DNA of 30,676 bases. Origin: a virus. Under the pieces are notes generated by a model. The model made no database searches. It worked only from the letters and a program-made list of their open reading frames with translations, and was not told the DNA's origin. The position numbers and the translations under genes were made by a program. The stretch is from IMG/VR virus record IMGVR_UViG_3300030098_004595, positions 22,830 through 53,505 of that record; one strand, 5' to 3'. This document shows positions 17,627 through 25,677 of this stretch, one piece after another; the stretch's first letter is position 1; each line of letters starts with the position of its first letter.

Positions 17627-20600
17627 TATCTAGGGCTCTTCAATCTATAAACTATTGATATGTCATCTAATTCATAATTATCTACATCTCCATCAGATTC
17701 AATCTTAATCTGACACACTTGTGCATTAACCGCTCTAACATTATATTTATATGTTCTATATACTTCATCATGTTCTTCTTCTGGATGTATTACAGAAAAT
17801 GAACCTTCATTACTTGTTTTTATATAGACTTTAATATTACTACTTGGATTATGAGAAATATAAACTGCATTAATATTCTTTTTAGAGCTTAAATCATCAA
17901 ATATTAATTCTTTTGTTATTATTCTTATATTAGATGAACTTCGATTAGTATTATCGTCATTATTAAAATAATCTATTTGTAGTTTTTTAGTATAAATATA
18001 ACCACCAAGATTTAATATCGAACCACCAGTAGTTATTTTATCTTCTAATATAAATCCCCCTGCTGATATACTGCATGTTGCAGTTTCATCTACAGGGTTA
18101 CTAAGACCTCCGTGCGAGATATTGGTTGTAATTATGTCAGGAGAGCCTGTAGTTATTTGAGATATATAAAATCTATTATTATTTGAAGATGTCCCGGTTA
18201 CGCTAATTTCCATTCCGGTCCTAAAACCAGCATTATATAACCCAGCCCCCCTAATAGTAGTTCCAGAAGCCGTAAATGTTAATTCTACAGCTGACATACT
18301 AATTTGTTCTATTGATGATATCATATTTTTACCCACCCAATTATTTGCAGTTACACTAGCAACTATACCAGATGCAACTTCTGAAGGGGTATCATTTGTA
18401 GATGTTGTATAAATAGCCTCATCATATATATTATTATTAGAATCTATTGCTAAACGATATTCACTCCCACCAGAAAGAAGTCCATACCTATATATATTCC
18501 CTATGTATTTTGACCCTACTGATGCTACTGGAGTGCTTATAGTGTCAGGCTCTACATCTTGAGATTCTTTGCTAATAGTAAAATTTGTCATAATATTTGC
18601 AGTATTATTTGATGGTAGAGGCCCAACTGGAGTAACTCTAATTAAATTTCTACCAAGAGTATGTACAATTAGATGATCATTTTGAATTTGTGCAGCTTCC
18701 TCACCCCTATCCTGAAAATCCCAAGAAAGTATAGCAAATTGCTTACCATTATAACTATCTTCAATAGACCCAGGCTCCGCAGTAAAAGAAGTTGTAATAA
18801 CATCTCCAATTTGAAACTCTCCACTTCGATCTATTCCAATTGCGTCTATTGTCCAATATTCCCCAACAGAATTTTTATAAATACTAGCAGATCGCCCTGT
18901 TAATACACAAGTTTTATTATGCAAGTCATTTCTAGTTAAATTAGCATTTCCAAAAATATTATTATTCCACTGGTCGTAAATATCTTCTGAAAATTCAGAT
19001 CCTAAAAAAATATCTGCAAGAAGGTGGTCTCCAAAAAGATGACCTGAAGTATTAACAACTGTATATTCTTTATTTAAAAACGATATATCTTCACTATCAA
19101 CTGTAGTATTTAAACCTGTAACTGTTACTGGAGCTCCTATTAAGTCTAATATATTTGTGTTAAGATCGTTTTCCATAGTTAGTGAAAATAATTCAACATG
19201 AAACTTATCTTTCATAGACCCTTCACTTGGCCATGCTCTAAATCTAAATCTAAGTACCTCGCCATAATACCAAAGATGCTCACCTTCTTTCTGAATTGCC
19301 TGAAGCCCTCCATATAAATTAGTCCAACTTCCTTGTACAGTATGTGGAGTGAAGGTAATGCTATTTGCTCCAGTTGGGGGATTGACCCATGCCATAGTTC
19401 CAGTGCTAAAATTTTTTGATATAACATTAGTCAGATCCCCATCCATAGTGATTCTTAATGGGTTTGGTTCAAGTATTTCATTAGACCATGAAACCTCTAA
19501 AGCATTATCATGCAAATTACCATTATTTACAATTGCATCTTTAACAGCTTGCTGTAAGCTGATACCGCTATTTAAATCATAAGAAAAGCTTGGAGTTATA
19601 TCAATACTGTTAATTTGAAGTTTCATATTTTGACCAGTAGCATTAGATAAATTAGGAATAGTCCACTCTCCATCAATTTTATTAACTTGCGTTGAATCTT
19701 GATTGATATTCAGATACTCACTTGAAACGCCATCTGAGCTCCCACCATAATTAGAAGCTATTAATAGTTCCCCCAAATAAGTACTTATAAAGTTTGATTT
19801 ACTTTTTAATGGTAATTTATTAATACCTTTAGTCCATGACTTAGTTCTAATATCGTATATAAATATATCACCACTATCTAAAAAGCTGTTTGGGTTTCTT
19901 GTAGCAATAAGCTGTTGATTTTTAGAGAGATAGCCAAGCATTCCTTTAGTTCCAACAAATGCCTTCCATTCAGATGGATCAATTTTATTAGATATAATAT
20001 TTTGTATAGACTCCCCATTATAAATATAGCATCCATATTGATTGATCCATGCTATGCCATTCGCCATTTTAGTAATTGCTGCAGGGCTATTAACACCCAT
20101 ATATAACTGATGATCTTCTACATACTCATAATCTCCAGAAACATTAATTATATATAAAGATTCTTTTTTAAATTGTAATATCCTATCTGAATATTCAGCC
20201 AAAGCCACAATAGCATCTCCATCGCCAATAGCAACTTCTAAAAAATTAGTAGAAGGGTATATATCAAACTTGCCTACAGGCGATTTAATCATTCTATCTG
20301 CATATGTCCTGCCCCCTTGCCTAATATGTCCAATATAGCATATATTATTAACTATTACAGATGTTTTGTATCTTGCAGTAGTGTATGCAACATTGTGCTT
20401 ATAAAAGTTTGTTAACTCATATGTCAAAGCTGGTTGAGTTACAATATCTAATGCTGAAGTATTGGTAAAATAACTACCACTACCAACTAGTAATTGCTCT
20501 TGATTACTATGAGCAACGACTACTCCTTCATTATCTACTCCTCGATTAAAATGGCCTGTAGCAAGAATTAATGGATCTTCAAATAAATCATTTGCCCCAC

Positions 20601-21552
20601 CTTCACCCATCCAATAAATTCTAAATCCAGTTACTCTATTAGGAAATCCTAACCCTGAAAAATCTGTGGCTTCAGTTTTATTGATTTTTATTGTCATTGT
20701 CATTTTTTTATCTACAGAACCGCCAATACTTACCGCAGACCCCCCATACTTTCTAATGGGGCTTTCTTGTTTTCCAAATCCTTCATCGTCATCATAAAGA
20801 AGGGAATAACCAAAGCTAAGAGATGTTAGCTCTGCATCATTCCATTCTCCATCAGTATTATCTGAAAATGTAAGAATACACCCAATAGCTCCACTTCCTG
20901 CATCTGGATTACTACCTAAATCAATAGCTGGAGGTCCATCAGCAATTTCTACATCTGGGTTGCCAGTAACTGCTTGTCGTTCTTGAGTCCAGCCAAAATT
21001 AGCAGCTAACGCATTAGATGAATCATTTCCAAACATAGTCCTTTTAATAAACCCATACCATACATTTTCTATAGCATCATGTGCAGGAGTACTAGTCCCA
21101 TCATCACCACCAACTTCTTCAAAGAATCCATCAGATATCCTCAATGCATTATTAAGATAAAAAAATGATGGTTCTACTTGCATCCCAAGCTGACTATCAT
21201 TAGTCAACTCTATTGCTTCAGGGGCTTGCTGTAAATCAAATAGAGTAATTTTACCCTCACTTTGAATAGCAATTATTTTTGTTTCTATTTCCTCATCACC
21301 AATATTATGATCTGCTCCAAATGAAAATAAGCCATACCCAGGTTTAACTAATGCAGTTAAACCATGTAATGGACCAATATGAGATCCTGGAGGAGTGTAG
21401 AGATCAGATTTTCCCATTAAACGTATTTTTCCAAGAATATCAACCATAATATCTTTAGCTTCTACTAAAGCATTATCATCAATATCTTTAGGATTATGAT
21501 AGTTTGCTAATCCACCTTCAAATCTATCTATTTTTAGGCTTTTTTTCGGCAC
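17626..21552 (-). CDS. Tail nozzle/stabiliser-like tail protein
   Basis: 1308 residues starting at a GTG (an in-frame stop lies 7 codons upstream, with GGGAAG about 7 bases before the GTG). The N-terminus (KIDRFEGGLANYHNPKDIDD followed by A-K-D-I-M-V-D) is the pattern seen in many podoviral tail proteins that carry a beta-propeller and close the tail, such as P22 gp10 or T7 gp12-type nozzles. Residues 130-144 (FFYLNNALRISDGFF) fit the same type. The remainder is beta-rich, Asn/Ser/Gly-rich, with many repeated strand-turn units and no membrane segment, so it should be a virion surface protein. It is followed with overlap by the tail fibre. The family name is inferred from N-terminal pattern, size and position, without a database comparison. 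Confidence 0.72.
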   Translation of the reverse strand: MPKKSLKIDRFEGGLANYHNPKDIDDNALVEAKDIMVDILGKIRLMGKSDLYTPPGSHIGPLHGLTALVKPGYGLFSFGADHNIGDEEIETKIIAIQSEGKITLFDLQQAPEAIELTNDSQLGMQVEPSFFYLNNALRISDGFFEEVGGDDGTSTPAHDAIENVWYGFIKRTMFGNDSSNALAANFGWTQERQAVTGNPDVEIADGPPAIDLGSNPDAGSGAIGCILTFSDNTDGEWNDAELTSLSFGYSLLYDDDEGFGKQESPIRKYGGSAVSIGGSVDKKMTMTIKINKTEATDFSGLGFPNRVTGFRIYWMGEGGANDLFEDPLILATGHFNRGVDNEGVVVAHSNQEQLLVGSGSYFTNTSALDIVTQPALTYELTNFYKHNVAYTTARYKTSVIVNNICYIGHIRQGGRTYADRMIKSPVGKFDIYPSTNFLEVAIGDGDAIVALAEYSDRILQFKKESLYIINVSGDYEYVEDHQLYMGVNSPAAITKMANGIAWINQYGCYIYNGESIQNIISNKIDPSEWKAFVGTKGMLGYLSKNQQLIATRNPNSFLDSGDIFIYDIRTKSWTKGINKLPLKSKSNFISTYLGELLIASNYGGSSDGVSSEYLNINQDSTQVNKIDGEWTIPNLSNATGQNMKLQINSIDITPSFSYDLNSGISLQQAVKDAIVNNGNLHDNALEVSWSNEILEPNPLRITMDGDLTNVISKNFSTGTMAWVNPPTGANSITFTPHTVQGSWTNLYGGLQAIQKEGEHLWYYGEVLRFRFRAWPSEGSMKDKFHVELFSLTMENDLNTNILDLIGAPVTVTGLNTTVDSEDISFLNKEYTVVNTSGHLFGDHLLADIFLGSEFSEDIYDQWNNNIFGNANLTRNDLHNKTCVLTGRSASIYKNSVGEYWTIDAIGIDRSGEFQIGDVITTSFTAEPGSIEDSYNGKQFAILSWDFQDRGEEAAQIQNDHLIVHTLGRNLIRVTPVGPLPSNNTANIMTNFTISKESQDVEPDTISTPVASVGSKYIGNIYRYGLLSGGSEYRLAIDSNNNIYDEAIYTTSTNDTPSEVASGIVASVTANNWVGKNMISSIEQISMSAVELTFTASGTTIRGAGLYNAGFRTGMEISVTGTSSNNNRFYISQITTGSPDIITTNISHGGLSNPVDETATCSISAGGFILEDKITTGGSILNLGGYIYTKKLQIDYFNNDDNTNRSSSNIRIITKELIFDDLSSKKNINAVYISHNPSSNIKVYIKTSNEGSFSVIHPEEEHDEVYRTYKYNVRAVNAQVCQIKIESDGDVDNYELDDISIVYRLKSPR

Positions 21553-21652
21553 GTTGATGCTTCCCTTTTTTCTTTAAATATGAATATAGTAACTGATTGT
21601 CTTCTTCGTAAACCTCCCAATCACGAGCTTGTGGTTTATGTTTTCTTCCCAC
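21524..21652 (-). CDS. Small basic peptide (42 residues), GTG start
   Basis: The 124-base gap between two genes holds an open frame starting with GTG at 21652, with AAGGGGAA (21657..21664) a few bases upstream. It runs for 42 residues to a TAG at 21526, overlapping the start of the nozzle gene by 29 bases. The peptide begins MGRKHKPQARDWEVYEEDNQ and ends in a Lys-rich tail. It has no membrane segment. It is supported by the binding site, by filling the only sizeable gap in a tightly packed region, and by a codon style like its neighbours. Its function is unknown; a chance frame cannot be excluded. Confidence 0.5.
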   Translation of the reverse strand: MGRKHKPQARDWEVYEEDNQLLYSYLKKKGKHQRAEKKPKNR

Positions 21653-21676
21653 AGTCTTCCCCTTGTAACTATTTTA

Positions 21677-21874
21677 TTAAAGAGCTTTTTTAATTGCAGC
21701 TTTAATCACGCCTTCAACTGTATCATATAATGCATTCATCATTTTTTCTTCAGTCTCTTCTGATATGAAAGGTATATCTACATTTTTATTTAATGCATCT
21801 ACTACTTCTTTTTGTAGTTCATCACCAAATACTTCATCAATTACCTGGTCACCTAATTTTCCAAAAATTCCCAT
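21677..21874 (-). CDS. Small helical protein, unknown function
   Basis: 65 residues with ATG after AAAAGGAG. It opens with an amphipathic helix (GIFGKLGDQVIDEVFGDELQ), a short central DIPFISEETEEK segment, and ends in a helix with a Lys/Ala tail (IKAAIKKAL). It has no cysteine or clear membrane span, though the last helix is amphipathic. It lies 2 bases after the holin-like gene and probably belongs to the same small cluster. I do not recognise a family and offer no function. Confidence 0.65.
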   Translation of the reverse strand: MGIFGKLGDQVIDEVFGDELQKEVVDALNKNVDIPFISEETEEKMMNALYDTVEGVIKAAIKKAL

Positions 21875-21876
21875 TG

Positions 21877-22182
21877 TTACTCCTTTTCGTTAGTTTTTCT
21901 TTTCTTCAAGCCATTGCCAGACAACGCTTGTACTATTTCTACTAATGACTCATAAGAAGATCTCATATCTGCAAGACTTTCCTTTATGTCAATCTGTAAT
22001 TCTTTTTGCTGGGATATTAATGTCACAATAATCTTCTCAAGTCTATTTTGAGATTCTTGCAAATCATCCATAAAAAACTTTTGTATAAATTGAGTTTGCT
22101 TCCAAATAAACCACATAGATGCACCAGCAACAGATACTGGCACTCCTAACTTCTCTATTATATCAATAAATCCCATTTCCAT
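21877..22182 (-). CDS. Holin-like membrane protein with coiled coil
   Basis: 101 residues. A single hydrophobic segment (about 12-28, LGVPVSVAGASMWFIW) is followed by a long charged coiled-coil-like helix (30-88) and a basic tail (KKRKTNEK). One membrane segment plus an amphipathic coil and basic tail is the layout of small phage holins of the BhlA/UviB type, which open the inner membrane at the end of infection. The ATG at 22182 overlaps the upstream stop (TAATG) and has little Shine-Dalgarno sequence, so translation is probably coupled; a second ATG at 22176 is possible. No endolysin gene is visible in the window, so a lysis role is inferred. It could instead be a membrane-anchored virion factor. 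Confidence 0.6.
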   Translation of the reverse strand: MEMGFIDIIEKLGVPVSVAGASMWFIWKQTQFIQKFFMDDLQESQNRLEKIIVTLISQQKELQIDIKESLADMRSSYESLVEIVQALSGNGLKKRKTNEKE

Positions 22183-22967
22183 TAATTACCGTCCAATACT
22201 TCTCCCCATAAAGAGGTTTTACCTTCTATGATTGATACTATATGCACAGTAAAGTGACCTTTATCATAAAAGTCAACTACAGCAAAAGCATGAGACCAGT
22301 TATGCGGCCTACCATTTAACCATGCATTTTGCTCTTTACTCATATCTTTTAAACATCCTATACTCCATGCACTAATAGGACCTGATAAATGAGTAATACT
22401 GCTTTGTTGTATATCATGGTGATGACCATACATAATACTTTCTCCTAATCTTTGTAAATGATTACGAGTATGCTGTATGCCTGCAAACTGATTCCCATGA
22501 TAAAAGTTTAAATTACCTATCTTAAGAAATTCACTATTAGGATGGTATATCCATCCCCGCTCTTCAAGCCGAATAGAGTTCTTAAATAAATAAGTATCAG
22601 CTAAATATGGATGTTCATCTACAAAACGATTCATCCAGTCATCATGATTGCCTTCGATCATATGCCTTTCATCACACCCAGCTTTATCTAAAGCATCATC
22701 AATAAAATCCATACCAACGTTGACATCTTCAATATCTTTATCTATAAAAGGCATTTGATATTCAAGTGGAGGTCTTTTCTTTTTCTTCCACTGCCAATGA
22801 GAACAGCCATGCCATTCTCCTACATCTCCCAGATCAATATAAATATCTGGCTTTACTATATCGATAGCCTGAGCTAAAACATTCATAGCCGGACCATCTG
22901 CCAAAGGATAGTGCTTATCTGGGGTTACAATTGCCCTCTTAACCGCACTTTTTTTCTTTCTAGGCAT
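22182..22967 (-). CDS. Calcineurin-type metallophosphoesterase
   Basis: 261 residues with ATG after AGGAGA. The metal-binding motifs of the calcineurin-like phosphoesterase superfamily are visible in order: D17-x-H19, G47-D48, G106-N-H108-D109, H157 (NFYHGNQ) and G181-H-H-H184. These ligands hold two metal ions and cleave phosphomono- or diesters. No signal peptide or membrane segment is present, and the N-terminus is very basic (MPRKKKSAVKR), so it may be cytoplasmic and bind nucleic acid or phospholipid. The motif set does not reveal the substrate; protein phosphatase, nuclease and nucleotide phosphodiesterase activities occur in this fold. It is sandwiched between two membrane-protein genes and overlaps the downstream one by a single base, which is an unusual setting for this enzyme. 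Confidence 0.88.
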   Translation of the reverse strand: MPRKKKSAVKRAIVTPDKHYPLADGPAMNVLAQAIDIVKPDIYIDLGDVGEWHGCSHWQWKKKKRPPLEYQMPFIDKDIEDVNVGMDFIDDALDKAGCDERHMIEGNHDDWMNRFVDEHPYLADTYLFKNSIRLEERGWIYHPNSEFLKIGNLNFYHGNQFAGIQHTRNHLQRLGESIMYGHHHDIQQSSITHLSGPISAWSIGCLKDMSKEQNAWLNGRPHNWSHAFAVVDFYDKGHFTVHIVSIIEGKTSLWGEVLDGN

Positions 22968-22975
22968 ATTCTCTC

Positions 22976-23122
22976 CTATTTAGATAATCTCTTTATTTTG
23001 AGCCATATATAAATTATATTTAATACTATTAATACAACTCCTAATGCTTCTGGTACTAAATTCCATATATTTACTATTAATGTCCCAGTACTAGTTCCTA
23101 AAGCTTTTAATGAATCTTGCAT
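22976..23122 (-). CDS. 48-residue single-span membrane protein
   Basis: A short frame read directly from the sequence: ATG at 23122 overlapping the upstream stop (TAATG), with AGGAGG at 23127..23132. The product is 48 residues with one hydrophobic helix (about 14-41, containing WNLVPEALGVVLIVLNIIYIW) and a basic tail (KIKRLSK), so the C-terminus should face the cytoplasm. It ends with TAG 8 bases before the phosphoesterase start. The excellent binding site and exact fit in the gap make it very likely real. Small membrane proteins next to a holin-like gene may take part in lysis or its timing, but this is inference. Confidence 0.75.
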   Translation of the reverse strand: MQDSLKALGTSTGTLIVNIWNLVPEALGVVLIVLNIIYIWLKIKRLSK

Positions 23123-23562
23123 TACACCTCCTCAATAAGTATTTGACCAACATTAATAGTTGCATCAGCAGATTGAAGCGTAAGAGTTAATCTTAAAGTA
23201 GTACTTGTACTTGTAAATGTTCCTCTAGCAAAACTATTACTATATGTTGATACTGTTACAGATGCATAAGAATCATTATCAGAAGTAGTACCAAGTTTAA
23301 TCATTTTTTTACCACTACCTGTACATCCAACAACCTTTATAGCAAATCTATATTTTATACCACTTTCAACCGTTATGTCCTGGTAAGTTTCTCCACCCCT
23401 AGAACTAGGAGCTCTAACTAATAGTTGGTCACTACTTACCTGAGAAGTAACTACATGATCATTCCAATCTGAAACTCCTGTATGAGGTCCTATTAATTTA
23501 GGAACCTTTCTTGCCCTTCTTTTCATTTTACCTGTTGATAAAACGTTAGAAATAAAAGGCAT
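23122..23562 (-). CDS. Small beta-rich structural protein (jelly-roll-like)
   Basis: 146 residues from the ATG at 23562, which has AGAGGT (23567..23572) 4-5 bases upstream and lies just past the previous stop. An upstream in-frame start at 23598 would overlap the preceding gene by 35 bases and is less likely. The N-terminus is basic (KMKRRARKVPK). Residues 35 to the end are Thr/Ser/Val-rich alternating strands (ITVESGIKYRFAIKVVGCTG, then TSTSTTLRLTLTLQSADATI), resembling carbohydrate-binding or decoration beta-sandwich domains. No catalytic motif is visible. Its place between the connector genes and the membrane genes suggests a minor virion protein, possibly a head or tail decoration. Family not recognised. 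Confidence 0.68.
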   Translation of the reverse strand: MPFISNVLSTGKMKRRARKVPKLIGPHTGVSDWNDHVVTSQVSSDQLLVRAPSSRGGETYQDITVESGIKYRFAIKVVGCTGSGKKMIKLGTTSDNDSYASVTVSTYSNSFARGTFTSTSTTLRLTLTLQSADATINVGQILIEEV

Positions 23563-23563
23563 A

Positions 23564-23860
23564 CTAACCTCTATAACATATAGCTTTAGCAGTCCCACTT
23601 GAACTAGCTACAGTTACTTGGCTCCATCTCCCAAAAATAGTTGTTCCTACAGGGACTGGAACGGTACTTAAATTTGGATATTTATCTGTATCAACACTTG
23701 TTGTAGAGACTAAAGTATCTGCTTCTGCTAATATTGTTACTGCTACATATTCAACACCAGCTGCTGCAGTTCCAGTATTACTATCACTTAATAATACATA
23801 TCCTGCTTGTCCTAAAGCTGCGTTTTGTGCTTCTTGTACTGTGAACTTTTGTAATGACAT
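23564..23860 (-). CDS. Small beta-rich virion protein
   Basis: 98 residues with ATG preceded by GGCAGGAGGT at ideal spacing. The sequence is low in charge and rich in Ala, Thr, Val and Ser with alternating hydrophobic residues (VEYVAVTILAEADTLVST and VPVGTTIFGRWSQVTVAS), so a compact beta barrel or sandwich is expected. The first 15 residues form a helix (SLQKFTVQEAQNAAL). Such small proteins are common as decoration or tail-accessory subunits in marine podoviruses. The very strong ribosome binding site fits a protein made in high copy number. No family is recognised, and no regulatory function is suggested. Confidence 0.65.
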   Translation of the reverse strand: MSLQKFTVQEAQNAALGQAGYVLLSDSNTGTAAAGVEYVAVTILAEADTLVSTTSVDTDKYPNLSTVPVPVGTTIFGRWSQVTVASSSGTAKAICYRG

Positions 23861-23911
23861 TTTTACCTCCTGCCCTAAGCAATGTCAATGCGTGAATGGG
23901 CTTGTTTATTG

Positions 23912-24580
23912 TTATCTTAATGCGTTACGGCCAGACATAATCATTCTGGGCCCCGCTACCTTACTGTTTTCATGCTTTTCTAGCATCTTTTTAAATTCTC
24001 TCATTGAATACTCTTTAAGCTCAAGATTCATTGCATCTTCTGCTACTTTAGCTTTTACATAATATACTAAAGCTTTAGATAAATATGTTGGTAAGTCTAA
24101 TTCAAATGATTCATCCTCTAATACAGATACATCATGTGATACAGTAGCCGTTAAGCCAGTAACTGTACCACCATTGTATTTTGTCTTTAACACAACAGTA
24201 GTCCCCCCAGTAACGTTAGCATTAACTTGATGAAGCCCATTCCATTTATTAGATCCTGTAATTAATATCCACTCATCTGCAACTACAGTTATACTAGCAA
24301 CTGTAATAGACAGCAATCCAGAAGATTCAGTATATTCAGTCATACTAACTGTATCACTTGCATCATTCACTATATAATTAGGGCTATATGTGTATTCTAA
24401 TTCAATTCCATCAGTTACATCTGATGTTGGAGATTTAATAATGGTACTGCCAGTTGAACCATCTAAGCCAGCTCCCTCAGTATATCTATAATTTAAACCA
24501 TCTGCAGTTTCAAAATCTTTTTCAAGTAGTGAAAGTTTATTCCCTTTTATTTGATAACTATATTCTTTTCTAGTTGCCAT
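23912..24580 (-). CDS. Head-tail connector-like protein with inserted beta domain
   Basis: 222 residues from the ATG at 24580, which has AAGGA at 24586..24590 spaced 5 bases. An in-frame ATG at 24586 sits inside that site and is unlikely to be used. The gene overlaps the upstream gene by 11 bases. The ends look like a helical adaptor: a charged N-terminal segment (KEYSYQIKGNKLSLLEKDFE), and a C-terminal helix pair (DLPTYLSKALVYYVKAKVAE then REFKKMLEKHENSKV). Between residues about 70 and 150 there is a Thr/Val/Ser-rich stretch with two or more strand repeats, containing WILITGSNKWNGLHQV, which looks like an inserted beta sandwich. It probably fills a ring between portal and tail. I recognise the arrangement but not a named family. 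Confidence 0.66.
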   Translation of the reverse strand: MATRKEYSYQIKGNKLSLLEKDFETADGLNYRYTEGAGLDGSTGSTIIKSPTSDVTDGIELEYTYSPNYIVNDASDTVSMTEYTESSGLLSITVASITVVADEWILITGSNKWNGLHQVNANVTGGTTVVLKTKYNGGTVTGLTATVSHDVSVLEDESFELDLPTYLSKALVYYVKAKVAEDAMNLELKEYSMREFKKMLEKHENSKVAGPRMIMSGRNALR

Positions 24581-24851
24581 CTGCATCCTTATTAATTGGT
24601 TTCCCTATACCCCTTGGTATTGACCTATATTCATCCTTGGAATTTAAATGATTTTTACATCTAACATCTAGTAATTTAATCATGTCATGTGGAAGATCAT
24701 AAAACCTTTGGTCTTTAACTATATCAATTCTAGCGGTAGTGATATGTGTTTCAGCTAACATATTCATTTCTTCTAAACCATCTTTAATATACGCTATAGC
24801 TCTACCAGTTTCTGTAATTCCAAGTCTTTCCATTAACTCTTGAACTTTCAT
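24570..24851 (-). CDS. Small head-tail adaptor-like protein
   Basis: 93 residues. The ATG overlaps the stop of the upstream gene as TAATG. The N-terminal helix region (MKVQELMERLGITETGRAIA, then YIKDGLEEMN) is followed by a strand-rich RIDIVKDQRFYDLPHDMIKL segment. The pattern of a small N-terminal helical domain, then an aromatic FYDLP turn and an Asp/Met-Leu-Leu-Asp helix, is common in podoviral adaptor subunits that bind the portal ring. It overlaps the next connector gene by 11 bases, so the two are made together. Assignment rests on pattern memory and on position right after the larger adaptor gene. Confidence 0.66.
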   Translation of the reverse strand: MKVQELMERLGITETGRAIAYIKDGLEEMNMLAETHITTARIDIVKDQRFYDLPHDMIKLLDVRCKNHLNSKDEYRSIPRGIGKPINKDADGN

Positions 24852-25603
24852 TATCCAGCTCCTTGCTGTTGTGCTGCAGCTCTCTCTGCATTACCAACCC
24901 CTAAAAACATTCTATACTCACTTATCAAGCTATCTTTCCTAGTAGAGTATGCTTTTTCTAATTCTATATCTTCATCGTCTAATATCAATGAAGCTAACTT
25001 TCTTTCAATACATTTAATAGCTGCATACATTATAACAGCATGATTATACTGTTCTGGAAGATTATATAAATAAGAGTGGCTTGATACATCTAAATTACTA
25101 AATGCATCCCCATCACTTGACCCTTTAGGCTCTATGTTTATATAACTAATAAATGCAGGTTCGCTAACAGTAGGGACAGGAGATATTTCAATAGTAATAT
25201 CATTATCTCTTGATGATGAATCCTTATTTACCATATACACAGGATTAAATTTAGACCTGTATGATAAACTAGAAGAGTCTTGAGTTCTTGAAAAATTACC
25301 TAACGATACTTTAGTAGCAGTACGAATATCATTATCCCCAGTATCAAGTGTCCCAACTTGCCTACGGACATTAATAATACCACTAGAAGAAACTCCATAG
25401 GGACTAGAAGTAATTGTTTCTGTAACAATAAAGTTGTCTATATCTCCAGGAGATTCCTTTTTTACTACTTTAACTACATCTTTAAATCCATCTAATAAAT
25501 ACTTAGCTGCAATATCATTACTGACTATACTGCCATCAACAATATTAAAGCCACATAATGATTGTATTTGTTCCTTAAATGATAATCTTGCATTATATGC
25601 CAT
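24851..25603 (-). CDS. Head-tail adaptor (connector) protein
   Basis: 250 residues, ATG after AAAGGAA. The N-terminal part (MAYNARLSFKEQIQSLCGFN) is helical, the middle is Ser/Asp-rich and probably beta, and residues 180-235 hold a conserved-looking helix pair: NLPEQYNHAVIMYAAIKCIE, then a second charged helix ending at EYRMFL. A Pro-Glu-x-Tyr/His-x-x-hydrophobic-x-Tyr-Ala-Ala helix of this kind is characteristic of phage adaptor proteins that form dodecameric rings below the portal. The last 15 residues are an Ala/Gln tail. It is the first of three overlapping or adjoining connector-like genes placed after the capsid and decoration genes, as expected for a podovirus. Confidence 0.72.
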   Translation of the reverse strand: MAYNARLSFKEQIQSLCGFNIVDGSIVSNDIAAKYLLDGFKDVVKVVKKESPGDIDNFIVTETITSSPYGVSSSGIINVRRQVGTLDTGDNDIRTATKVSLGNFSRTQDSSSLSYRSKFNPVYMVNKDSSSRDNDITIEISPVPTVSEPAFISYINIEPKGSSDGDAFSNLDVSSHSYLYNLPEQYNHAVIMYAAIKCIERKLASLILDDEDIELEKAYSTRKDSLISEYRMFLGVGNAERAAAQQQGAG

Positions 25604-25624
25604 ATAGTTCCTTTGCTAAACCCA

Positions 25625-25662
25625 CCCCCCTCCGCGGGGAGAGAATATCCCAGGGAAGGGGG
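25625..25662 (-). repeat. GC-rich inverted repeat between decoration and adaptor genes
   Basis: On the plus strand, CCCCCCTCC (25625..25633) faces GGGAAGGGGG (25653..25662). The arms can pair as five G-C pairs, one mismatch, then three pairs, around a 20-base centre. A competing local hairpin, CTCC-GCGG-GGAG (25630..25641), uses the same bases, so two folds are possible. The block is far richer in G+C than its AT-rich surroundings. In transcript orientation it is not followed by a U tract, so it is not a standard terminator for the phage operon. It may attenuate readthrough, protect or process mRNA, or serve as a hairpin promoter. Confidence 0.55.
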
Positions 25663-25677
25663 CAGATCTATTTTGTT

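Noticed and set aside
23872-23901. GCCC...GGGC hairpin in the gap before the 98-residue gene.
   Set aside because: A four-pair stem with a long loop is too weak to call.
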